A stretch of DNA of 23,390 nucleotides from JANNWF01 sp041675805 (GTDB lineage Bacteria; Pseudomonadota; Gammaproteobacteria; Xanthomonadales; Xanthomonadaceae), in contig JBAYTD010000030.1 of NCBI GenBank assembly GCA_041675805.1, positions 1 to 23,390 of the forward strand, read 5' to 3'. Shown in pieces: positions 14,848 to 22,400 of this stretch. Position 1 is the first letter of the stretch, and each line of letters begins with the position of its first letter. Both the position numbers and the translations under genes were made by a program. The notes under the pieces are model-generated. The model saw nothing but the letters and a program-made list of their open reading frames with translations, made no database searches and was not told the origin of the DNA.

Positions 14848-15678
14848 ATGCCGAGCCAACCCCTCGCCGGTGACCAGCGCGGCTGGATCATTCCCATCGG
14901 CGGTGCCGAGGAAAAGGAAAACCAACCCGCCATCCTCGCCCGCTTCGTCGAGTTGTGCGGCGGTGCCGATGCCGACATCGTGGTCATCCCGACCGCCAGC
15001 CGCCTGCCGGATACCGGCCCGCGCTACGAGCGCCTGTTCCGCGATCTGGGTGCCGGCGTGGTGGAAAGCATGGACTTCGATACCCGCCGCGACTGTGCCG
15101 AGCCAAGGCGGCTGGAGCGCATCGAACGCGCCAGCGGCATCTTCTTCACCGGCGGCAACCAGTTGCGCATCACCACCCTGATCGGCGGCACGCCGGTGGC
15201 CAAGCTGATCCGCATCCAGAATGCGCGTGGTGTGCATGTCGCCGGCACCAGCGCCGGTGCCTCGGTGATGTCCGAACACATGATCGCCTTCGGCGAGGAG
15301 GGCGGCTCGCCGATGGCCGGCGGCGTGCGCCTCGCGCCCGGCCTCGGCCTGACCAACCGTTTCATCATCGACCAGCACTTCCGCCAGCGCGACCGCCTTG
15401 GCCGCCTCGCCACCGCGCTGGCCTACAACCCGTTCGCCGTCGGCATCGGCCTCGACGAGGACACCGCCGCCTTCATCGGCCCGGACAATACGGTGGAAGT
15501 GCTCGGTCGTGGCGCGGTCACCGTGATCGACGCCGCCGATCTCCAGTTCTCCTCGATGGACAAGGTCAGCGAGGGCGAGCCGGTCTGCCTGCTCGGCCTG
15601 CGCGTGCACGTACTGGTGGCCGGGGCGACCTTCAACCTGCACACCCGCGTCGCTGCGGCAGGACGGCTGGCGGATTGA
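14848..15678 (+). CDS. cphB: Cyanophycinase (peptidase family S51)
   Basis: Cyanophycinase is a serine exopeptidase that cuts the storage polymer cyanophycin (poly-Asp backbone with Arg side chains) into beta-Asp-Arg dipeptides. The 276-residue protein has the family fold landmarks: IIPIGGAEEK near the N-terminus, IFFTGGNQLRI (98-108) and the nucleophile elbow AGTSAGAS with Ser135. His177 is in DQHFRQRDRLGR and Glu204 in GIGLDED. Ser135, His177 and Glu204 are each offset by three from the catalytic residues I recall for Synechocystis CphB (132, 174, 201). No signal peptide is visible, so it acts on intracellular polymer. AGGAG lies 11 bases before the ATG. It is paired with the isoaspartyl dipeptidase; the synthetase gene cphA is not in this window. 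Confidence 0.93.
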   Translation: MPSQPLAGDQRGWIIPIGGAEEKENQPAILARFVELCGGADADIVVIPTASRLPDTGPRYERLFRDLGAGVVESMDFDTRRDCAEPRRLERIERASGIFFTGGNQLRITTLIGGTPVAKLIRIQNARGVHVAGTSAGASVMSEHMIAFGEEGGSPMAGGVRLAPGLGLTNRFIIDQHFRQRDRLGRLATALAYNPFAVGIGLDEDTAAFIGPDNTVEVLGRGAVTVIDAADLQFSSMDKVSEGEPVCLLGLRVHVLVAGATFNLHTRVAAAGRLAD

Positions 15679-15686
15679 AAGCGCAC

Positions 15687-15711
15687 CCGGGCGACGGGGT
15701 CTGTCGCCCGG
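15687..15711. terminator. Nine-base-pair perfect hairpin after cphB
   Basis: CCGGGCGAC (15687-15695) and GTCGCCCGG (15703-15711) form a perfect stem around GGGGTCT, starting eight bases after the cphB stop. No T-run follows, so termination would need help. It also lies directly before the rmuC -10 box, so it occupies the place of any -35 element. Confidence 0.5.
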
Positions 15712-15716
15712 CCCCG

Positions 15717-15722
15717 TACAAT
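15717..15722 (+). promoter_or_regulatory. Possible -10 box of rmuC
   Basis: TACAAT followed by CGCCGCC lies 20 bases before the rmuC ATG at 15743. No -35 hexamer is seen; that position is inside the preceding hairpin. Confidence 0.4.
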
Positions 15723-15742
15723 CGCCGCCATCGTTTGCCGGG

Positions 15743-17296
15743 ATGGCGGTGATGGAACAACAGATCATGTGGATATGGGGCGCGGGCGGATTGCTGCTCG
15801 GTGCCTTGTTGATGGCGGTCCTGCTGCCCAGCCTGCGCGCCGGCGCGCGACGTCAGGGCTACGCCGAGCGCGAGCCGGAAGTGCAGCGCACCAAGGCCGA
15901 ACTGGAAGCGCTGCAGCGCGAAGTCGCGCAGGCGCAGCGCCTGAACCAGCGCCTGGAAGACGAACTGGCGGCCCTGCGGACCAGGGCCGACCGCCTTTCC
16001 GATGACTGCGCCAAGCTGGAAGGCCGACTGGAGCGGGTGCCGCAACTGGAATCCCAGCTCGCCCAGCGCGAGCACGACCTCGCCGCCGAGCGCCGCGCCC
16101 GCAATGAACAGGAAGTCCGCGGCGCCGGCCTCGACAGCCGGCTGCAGGAGCAACAGCGTGCCCACGAAGAAAAACTGGCCCTGCTGGCAACGGCGGAAAG
16201 CCGCCTGCGCGACAGCTTCCAGACCCTCGCCCAGCAGATCCTCGACGAGCGCGCCCAGCGCTTCGACGAGCAGAGCCGCAAGCAGATCGGTGGCCTGGTC
16301 GATCCACTGCGCGAACAGCTCAAGTCGTTCCAGGAATCGGTCAACGCGGCGCAGATGCAGGACCGCAACGAGCGCGTCACCCTGGCCGGTGAAATCAAGT
16401 CGCTGCGCGACCTCAACCAGCGCATCAGCGAAGAGGCCGTCAACTTGACCCGCGCCCTGCGCGGCGATACGCAGAAACAGGGAGCCTGGGGCGAAATGGT
16501 GCTCGAACGCGTGCTGGAGGCTTCCGGCCTGCAGGCCGGGCGCGAGTACGACACCCAACTGCACTTTGCCGGCGGGGACGGCAGCCGGGCGCGGCCCGAC
16601 GTCATCATCCACCTGCCGGACGAAAAGGATCTGGTGATCGACGCCAAGGTGTCCCTGATCGCCTACGAGCGTTATTGCAATGCCGACGACGAGGCCGAAC
16701 GCGCCGCCGCGCTGGCCGAACACCTGGCCTCGCTGCGTCGCCACATCGGCGAGCTGTCGCGGCGCGCCTACACCGACCTGCCGGGCCTGCGCACGCTGGA
16801 TTTCGTGCTGATGTTCGTGCCGGTGGAGGCCGCCTTCATCGACGCCGTGCGCGCCGACGCCGCGCTGTACCAGTTCGCCCTCGATGCCAACGTCTCGCTG
16901 GTCAGTCCGAGCACCCTGCTGGCGACCTTGCGCACCGTGGCGCATTTGTGGCGCATCGAACAACGCAACATCAACGCCGCCGAAATCGCCCGCCGCGCGG
17001 CCAACCTGCACGACCATTTCGTCAGCCTGGTCGGCGAGATCGAACAGGTCGGCCAATTGCTCGATCGCGCCGGCCAAGCGCAGAAGGCGGCGCTGCGCCG
17101 CATCACCGAAGGCGGCAATGGCAGCGTGATCCTCCAGGTGCGCAGCCTGGCCGAACTCGGTGCCCCGGCCAGGAAGCGCCTGCCCGCCGCGCCATTGCAG
17201 ATGGCCCTGGGCGAAACCGGCGAGGACGGCGTCGGCGCGTACGACTCCGCTGCGGAACCGACCGCTTCCGGGACCGCCGACCCGGCCGGGCAATGA
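15743..17296 (+). CDS. rmuC: DNA recombination protein RmuC
   Basis: RmuC limits recombination between inverted repeats in E. coli and is thought to be a membrane-tethered nuclease-like protein. The 517-residue product has an N-terminal membrane helix (about 8-30, MWIWGAGGLLLGALLMAVLL) and a long Glu/Arg/Ala-rich coiled coil (about 45-230). The RmuC core (about 240-470) contains TQKQGAWGEMVLERVLEASG, RPDVIIHLPDEKDLVIDAKV and FVLMFVPVEAAF. The D-x-K in VIDAKV (Asp300, Lys302) resembles a PD-(D/E)XK nuclease core. The last 40 residues are low complexity. ATG 15743 and ATG 15752 are both possible starts; neither has a strong Shine-Dalgarno. The stop overlaps the NUDIX gene start (ATGA), so the two are coupled. 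Confidence 0.93.
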   Translation: MAVMEQQIMWIWGAGGLLLGALLMAVLLPSLRAGARRQGYAEREPEVQRTKAELEALQREVAQAQRLNQRLEDELAALRTRADRLSDDCAKLEGRLERVPQLESQLAQREHDLAAERRARNEQEVRGAGLDSRLQEQQRAHEEKLALLATAESRLRDSFQTLAQQILDERAQRFDEQSRKQIGGLVDPLREQLKSFQESVNAAQMQDRNERVTLAGEIKSLRDLNQRISEEAVNLTRALRGDTQKQGAWGEMVLERVLEASGLQAGREYDTQLHFAGGDGSRARPDVIIHLPDEKDLVIDAKVSLIAYERYCNADDEAERAAALAEHLASLRRHIGELSRRAYTDLPGLRTLDFVLMFVPVEAAFIDAVRADAALYQFALDANVSLVSPSTLLATLRTVAHLWRIEQRNINAAEIARRAANLHDHFVSLVGEIEQVGQLLDRAGQAQKAALRRITEGGNGSVILQVRSLAELGAPARKRLPAAPLQMALGETGEDGVGAYDSAAEPTASGTADPAGQ

Positions 17297-17850
17297 TGGC
17301 TGCGCCGCTGACCTCGTTGGCGCAGGCATTGGCGCACTACGCCACACGCTGGCCCGCCGAGGACGATGTCGTGGACGCCTTCCTGATCCTGCTCCGCGAA
17401 GGCGGGCCGGACGCCTTCCAGCGCCATCATCTTCCCGGCCACTTCACCGGCTCCGCCTGGCTGGTCTCCGCCGACGGCCGCCGTACCTTGCTGACCCATC
17501 ACCGCAAGCTCCGCCGCTGGCTGCAACCCGGCGGCCACGCCGATGGCGAGGTCGACCTGCCGGCGGTGGCGCTGCGCGAAGCGAGCGAGGAATCCGGCCT
17601 CGCCGGCCTGCTTGGCGAGCATGAAATCTTCGACATCGACCGCCACCTGATCCCCGCCCGTGGCGTCGAACCCGCGCATTGGCACTACGACGTCCGCTAC
17701 GTGATCCGCGCCACCGCCGACGAGCGTTACGCCGTCAGCGAGGAATCCCTGGACCTGGCCTGGCGGGCCATCGAGGAAGTGGCGACAGCCGTCGCGACCG
17801 AACCGTCGCTGCGGCGAATGGCGGAGAAGTGGCTGGCCAAGGGGGAGTGA
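17293..17850 (+). CDS. NUDIX hydrolase
   Basis: This 185-residue protein would hydrolyse a nucleoside diphosphate linked to another group; the substrate is unknown. The NUDIX box lies at about 80-103 (GGHADGEVDLPAVALREASE, then ESGL) and retains the metal-binding REASEE. Relative to the textbook GX5EX7REUXEEXGU spacing it has one extra residue before the REUXEE part. I recognise this PGGHADG form as a common subgroup, not a defect. The C-terminal part has HWHYDVRYVIRATADER and EESLDLAWRAIEE, usual for that subgroup. An N-terminal helical region of about 50 residues precedes the domain. It starts inside the rmuC stop codon (ATGA overlap at 17293-17296), with a second ATG directly after, so translation depends on rmuC. 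Confidence 0.9.
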   Translation: MMAAPLTSLAQALAHYATRWPAEDDVVDAFLILLREGGPDAFQRHHLPGHFTGSAWLVSADGRRTLLTHHRKLRRWLQPGGHADGEVDLPAVALREASEESGLAGLLGEHEIFDIDRHLIPARGVEPAHWHYDVRYVIRATADERYAVSEESLDLAWRAIEEVATAVATEPSLRRMAEKWLAKGE

Positions 17851-17866
17851 GGCCTGTGCACGCCTT

Positions 17867-17886
17867 CCGAGGTGTTTCGGCTTTTT
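17867..17886 (+). terminator. Weak intrinsic terminator after the NUDIX gene
   Basis: CCGAG (17867-17871) can pair with TTCGG (17876-17880), including one G·T pair, around a four-base loop. One base later five T residues follow (17882-17886). It lies 16 bases after the NUDIX stop and before the next promoter. The stem is short, so efficiency is doubtful. Confidence 0.45.
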
Positions 17887-17929
17887 CAGTCCCCCTCGCC
17901 ACACCCGCAAGGCCACCCCCGAAACATCC

Positions 17930-17935
17930 TAGAAT
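17930..17935 (+). promoter_or_regulatory. Possible -10 box of the HemJ-like gene
   Basis: TAGAAT followed by GGCCGCTTTCC lies 28 bases before ATG 17964. An in-frame ATG at 17934 falls inside this box, which argues against it as the start codon. No -35 element is evident. Confidence 0.45.
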
Positions 17936-17963
17936 GGCCGCTTTCCGCCATGAGCCGCGCGCG

Positions 17964-18383
17964 ATGATCTATTTGTGGACCAAGACCTTTCACCTGGTGT
18001 TCGCCATCGGCTGGATGGCCTGCGCGTTCTATCTGCCGCGCATCCTGGTCAATCTGGCCGAATGCGCCGGGCAGCCGGCGGTCAGTGAACGGCTGGGGTT
18101 AATGGGGCGGCGTCTGTACCGCTTCGGCCACGTCCTGTTCGGGCTGATGCTGGCGCTGGGGCTGGTGCTGGCCGTCGTCTATCGCATCTTCGGCGGCTGG
18201 CTGCATGCCAAGCTGGCGCTGGTGGCGGTGATCTTCGCCTTCTATCTGCTGACCGGGCGGATGCTGAAGCGGGCGATGAGCGGCGGCGGCCTGCCGTCGG
18301 CGAAGGCGCTGCGCTGGTTCAACGAGGTGCCGGTACTGCTGCTGATTCCGTTGATCTACCTGGCGCTGGCCAAGCCGTTCTGA
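17964..18383 (+). CDS. HemJ/CopD-family small membrane protein
   Basis: This 139-residue protein has about four membrane helices (roughly 8-25, 52-72, 80-98 and 121-136). The start, MIYLWTKTFHLVFAIGWMAC, then FYLPRIL, matches the UPF0093/HemJ family, whose members oxidise protoporphyrinogen IX to protoporphyrin IX in haem synthesis. His10, Arg26 and Lys83 (GGWLHAKLAL) correspond to the conserved His, Arg and Lys of that family. Databases often label xanthomonad copies 'CopD family protein'. ATG 17964 is chosen because the longer in-frame start would overlap the -10 box; no Shine-Dalgarno is seen. It converges on accA with 15 bases between stops. HemJ is the more likely identity, but activity is inferred. 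Confidence 0.75.
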   Translation: MIYLWTKTFHLVFAIGWMACAFYLPRILVNLAECAGQPAVSERLGLMGRRLYRFGHVLFGLMLALGLVLAVVYRIFGGWLHAKLALVAVIFAFYLLTGRMLKRAMSGGGLPSAKALRWFNEVPVLLLIPLIYLALAKPF

Positions 18384-18398
18384 CCGTCGTCGCGCAGA

Positions 18399-19358
18399 TC
18401 AGGCGGCCTGGTAGCGGCCGTAGCCGCGCAGGCGTTTGTAGCGGGCTTCCAGCAGGCCCTGCGTGTCCATCGCCTGCAATGTCTGCAACTGGTCGAGCAG
18501 GGCTTCCTTGAGGCGCTGCGCCATGTCGGCCGGGTTGCGATGGGCACCGCCCAGCGGTTCCTTGATGAGTTGGTCGACGAGGCCCAATTCGAGCAGGCGC
18601 GGCGCGGTCAGACCCAGTGCCTCGGCGGCGTCGCGGGCCTTGTCGGCGGACTTCCACAGGATCGAGGCGCAGCCTTCCGGGGAGATCACCGAGTAGGTGC
18701 TGTATTCCAGCATCAGGGTGCGGTCGCCGACGCCGATGGCCAGTGCGCCGCCGGAGCCGCCTTCGCCGATCACCGTGCAGATGATCGGAATGCGCAGTTC
18801 GGCCATTTCGATCAGGTTGCGGGCGATGGCCTCGCTCTGGCCGCGCTCCTCGGCACCGACGCCGGGATAGGCACCCGGCGTGTCGATGAAGGTGAGCAGC
18901 GGCAGGCGGAAGCGCTCGGCCAGCTTCATGATGCGCAGCGCCTTGCGGTAGCCCTCCGGGCGCGGCATGCCGAAGTTGCGGCGGATCTTGGCCTTGGTGT
19001 CGCGGCCCTTCTGCTGGCCGATGATCGCCACCGCCTGGCCTTCGATGCGGCCGAGGCCGGCGACGATGGCCGGGTCGTCGGCAAAGGCGCGGTCGCCGGC
19101 CAATTCGTGGAACTCCTCGCAGATCGCGGCGATGTAGTCGTTGGTGTACGGCCGTTGCGGATGGCGGGCGAGCTGGGTCACCTGCCAAGGCGTCAGCGCA
19201 CGGAAGATTTCCGCCGTGCGCGCCTTCACCTTTTCCTGCAACTTGGCGATGTCCTCGTCGATGTGGAAGGCCGAGCCATGGCTGGCGTGGCGCAGTTCGG
19301 CGATTTTCGCTTCCAGTTCGGCGATGGGCTGCTCGAAGTCGAGGAAGTTGGGGTTCAT
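18399..19358 (-). CDS. accA: Acetyl-CoA carboxylase carboxyltransferase subunit alpha
   Basis: AccA with AccD transfers the carboxyl group from biotin on AccB to acetyl-CoA, making malonyl-CoA for fatty acid synthesis. The 319-residue length equals E. coli AccA. Landmarks are the N-terminal NPNFLDFEQPIAELEAKI, HPQRPYTNDYI, QQKGRDTKAKIRRNFGM, FIDTPGAYPGVGAEERGQSE, the glycine-rich GEGGSGGALAIGVGD and YSVISPEGCASILWK. ATG 19358 is chosen because it gives the family N-terminus; the frame is open further upstream into the end of dnaE. It follows dnaE on the same strand with a 53-base gap, the order also found in E. coli, and may have its own promoter in that gap. Confidence 0.97.
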   Translation of the reverse strand: MNPNFLDFEQPIAELEAKIAELRHASHGSAFHIDEDIAKLQEKVKARTAEIFRALTPWQVTQLARHPQRPYTNDYIAAICEEFHELAGDRAFADDPAIVAGLGRIEGQAVAIIGQQKGRDTKAKIRRNFGMPRPEGYRKALRIMKLAERFRLPLLTFIDTPGAYPGVGAEERGQSEAIARNLIEMAELRIPIICTVIGEGGSGGALAIGVGDRTLMLEYSTYSVISPEGCASILWKSADKARDAAEALGLTAPRLLELGLVDQLIKEPLGGAHRNPADMAQRLKEALLDQLQTLQAMDTQGLLEARYKRLRGYGRYQAA

Positions 19359-19387
19359 CAGCGATGGCTCGGGCGCGGGGATCGGGA

Positions 19388-19393
19388 AGTATA
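19388..19393 (-). promoter_or_regulatory. Possible -10 box of accA
   Basis: TATACT on the minus strand lies 29 bases before the accA ATG, inside the dnaE–accA gap. No good -35 hexamer stands 16-18 bases upstream. Read-through from dnaE is equally possible. Confidence 0.4.
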
Positions 19394-19411
19394 GCGGCTT
19401 GTGGCGGCGAC

Positions 19412-22400
19412 TCAGTCCGCCGTCATGCTCGGCGGCGGCGGTGCCCACGGCCGGGCGATGCCGGGACGGGCGCTGCGCACGCCGTCGGTGTTGCGCAGAT
19501 CGTCGACCAGCCCGGGAGACAGCAGCAGGCCGGGCGCGGGGGCGAGGACCAGCCGGCCGCGCCCGCCCTGCACGCTGAGCGTGAGCTTCAGCATGGCCTT
19601 GCCGCAGCGTTGCTCGCGCAGCAGTCGCCACAGCGCGGCTTCGGCCGCCGGCTGGCGGATGTCGATGTCCAGTTCCAGCGCATGGGCGTGCTCGGCGTAC
19701 AGGCTTTCGAAGTCCCAGCAGCGCTTCGCGCGCAGGGTGTAGCCGCCGCTCATCTCGTCCTCGCGCAGGCTGCCTTCGACGATCAGGATGCGATCACGGC
19801 TGAGTATCGGGGCGCTCTCGACGGCGGTGTCGCCGAAGAACGTCACCTCGATCCGCCCGCGTCCGTCCTCCAGGTTGACCGACACAAATGTGTCGCTGCG
19901 CCGGCGCACGCCGGTGATCAGGCCGCCGATCACCTGGCCGTCGCGGTTATCCCAGCGGCTCTCGAACAGGGCATCGAGATGGCCCAGATCGCTGCCGACC
20001 AGTCCCTGCAATTCCTCGCGCACGGTGTCGATGGGGTGGCCGGACAGATACAGGCCGAGGGCGTCGCGCTCGTCCATCAGGATTTGCTGCAGCGGCAATT
20101 CATCGCAGGTCGGCAGCTCGATGTGGATCGACGATTGCGACTGGTCGCCGCTGCCGCCGAACAGGCTGTTCTGCCCGGCGGCGCGCTCCTGCAACGACTG
20201 TTCCACCGCCCGCAGCACCGACGGCAGTTGCAGGGCGAGGCTGGCGCGGTTGGCGGCCAGTGCATCCAGCGAACCGGACTTGATCAGCGCTTCCAGCACC
20301 TTGCGATTGAGTGTCGAGTGGCTGGCGCGCAGGCAGAAATCGAACAGGTCGCAGAACGGCCCGCCCGCGTTGCGGGCGGCGACGATGTGCTCGATGGCAC
20401 CCTGGCCGACGCCCTTCACCGCGCCCAGCCCATAGCGGATGGTGCGCGCATCGATGGCGCGGAAGTGGTGGCCGGAGGCGTTGACATCCGGCGGCAGGAC
20501 GGTGATGCCGCGCCGTCGCGTGTCCTCGAGGAAGCTGGCCACCTTGTCGGTGTTGTCCATGTCGCTGGACAGCACCGCCGCCATGAACTCGGCCGGGTAA
20601 TGCTGCTTGAGCCAGGCGGTCTGGTAGGCGACCAGTGCATAGGCGGCCGAGTGCGACTTGTTGAAGCCGTACTCGGCGAACTTTTCCATCAGGTCGAAGA
20701 TGTGCGTGGCGACCGCCGCATCGATGCCGCGCTCGGCACAACCAGCCTCGAACTTGGCGCGCTCCTTGGCCATCTCCTCGGGCTTCTTCTTGCCCATCGC
20801 CCGGCGCAGCAGATCGGCACCGCCGAGCGAATAGCCGGCCAGCACCTGGGCGATCTGCATCACCTGTTCCTGGTACACGATCACGCCATAGGTCGGCGCC
20901 AGCACCGGCTCCAGCAACGGATGCGGATAGCTGACCTGCGCCTTGCCGTGCTTGCGCGCCACCCAGTCCTTGTCCATCCCCGAACCGAGCGGACCGGGAC
21001 GAAACAGCGCCGCCAGCGCGATGATGTCCTCGAAACGGTCCGGCCGCGCCTGCTTGAGCAGCTTGCGCATCCCCGGCGACTCGAACTGGAACACCGCCAC
21101 CGTGTCCCCGCGCGCGAACAACTCGTAGGTGGCGCGGTCGTCGAGCGGCAGGGTGGTGATGTCGAGGAAAGGCCGGGAATCGGGAATGGGGAATGGGGAA
21201 TGGGGGGGCGCTGCGGGTGCGGGGCTGTTGCCGATTCCCGATTCCCGATTCCCAATTCCCGCCGCCGCGCAGCGGTGGTTTACCGCCTTCACCGCCCAGT
21301 CGATGATGGTCAGGGTGCGCAGGCCGAGGAAGTCGAATTTGACCAGGCCGACGGCTTCGACGTCGTCCTTGTCGAACTGGGTGACGACGGAGCGGGTGCT
21401 GTCGCCCTTGGCGTGGTGTTCGGCGAACAGCGGGGAGAAGTCGGTCAGCGGCGAGGGGGCGATGACCACGCCGCCGGCGTGCTTGCCGGCGTTGCGGGTC
21501 AGGTCTTCCAGCTTGCGCGCCAGGTCGATCAGCTCGCGGACGTCGTCCTCTTCGCGGTAGCGGCGGACCAGTTCCTCGGACACCAGCGAGGCGTTCTCGC
21601 GCGCCTTGCTGCTCTCGCCCATGGCGTCGTCGAGGCTGATGCCAAGGGTCGTCGGGATCAGCTTGGCGATGCCGTCGACGAAGCCGTAGGGCAGGCCGAG
21701 CACGCGGCCGCAGTCGCGCACCGCCGCCTTCGCCGCCATCGTGCCGTAGGTAATGATCTGGGCGACCCGATCCTCGCCGTACTTGCCGCGCACGTAGTCG
21801 ATGACGCGGTCGCGGCGGTCCATGCAGAAGTCGATGTCGAAGTCCGGCATCGACACCCGCTCGGGATTGAGGAAGCGCTCGAACAGCAGGTCGTAGGGCA
21901 GGGGATCGAGGTCGGTGATGCCCAGTGCCCAGGCCACCAGCGAGCCGGCACCGGAGCCACGACCGGGACCGACCGGAATGTCGTTCTGCTTGGCCCAGTT
22001 GATGAAGTCGGCAACGATCAGGAAATAACCGGGGAAGTCCATGCCGACGATGACATCGAGTTCGATGTCGAGCCGCTCGACGTAATCCTCGTGCCGGCGT
22101 CCCGGCGCCAGCGGCTGTCGCGACAGCCGCTCGGCCAGGCCGGCGTGGGCGCTCTCGCGCAGCCAGGAGGCGGGGTCGTGCTGCGCCGGCACCGGGTAGC
22201 TGGGCAGGAAGGCCTTGCCGAAGGTCAGTTCCAGGTTGCAGCGCTTGGCGATCTCCACCGTGTTGGCCAGCACGGCGGGATGATCGACGAACAGTTCGGC
22301 CATCTCCTCGGCCGATTTCAGGTATTGCTCGGGGCTGTAATCGCGCGGCCGGCGCGAGTCGGCCAGGGTGCGGCCCGACGCGATGCAGGCACGCGCCTCG

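Noticed and set aside
21174..21261. Heptad repeats considered as a CRISPR array or simple microsatellite
   Set aside because: There are no spacers and units are seven bases in two inverted blocks, which is a palindromic repeat element and not an array.
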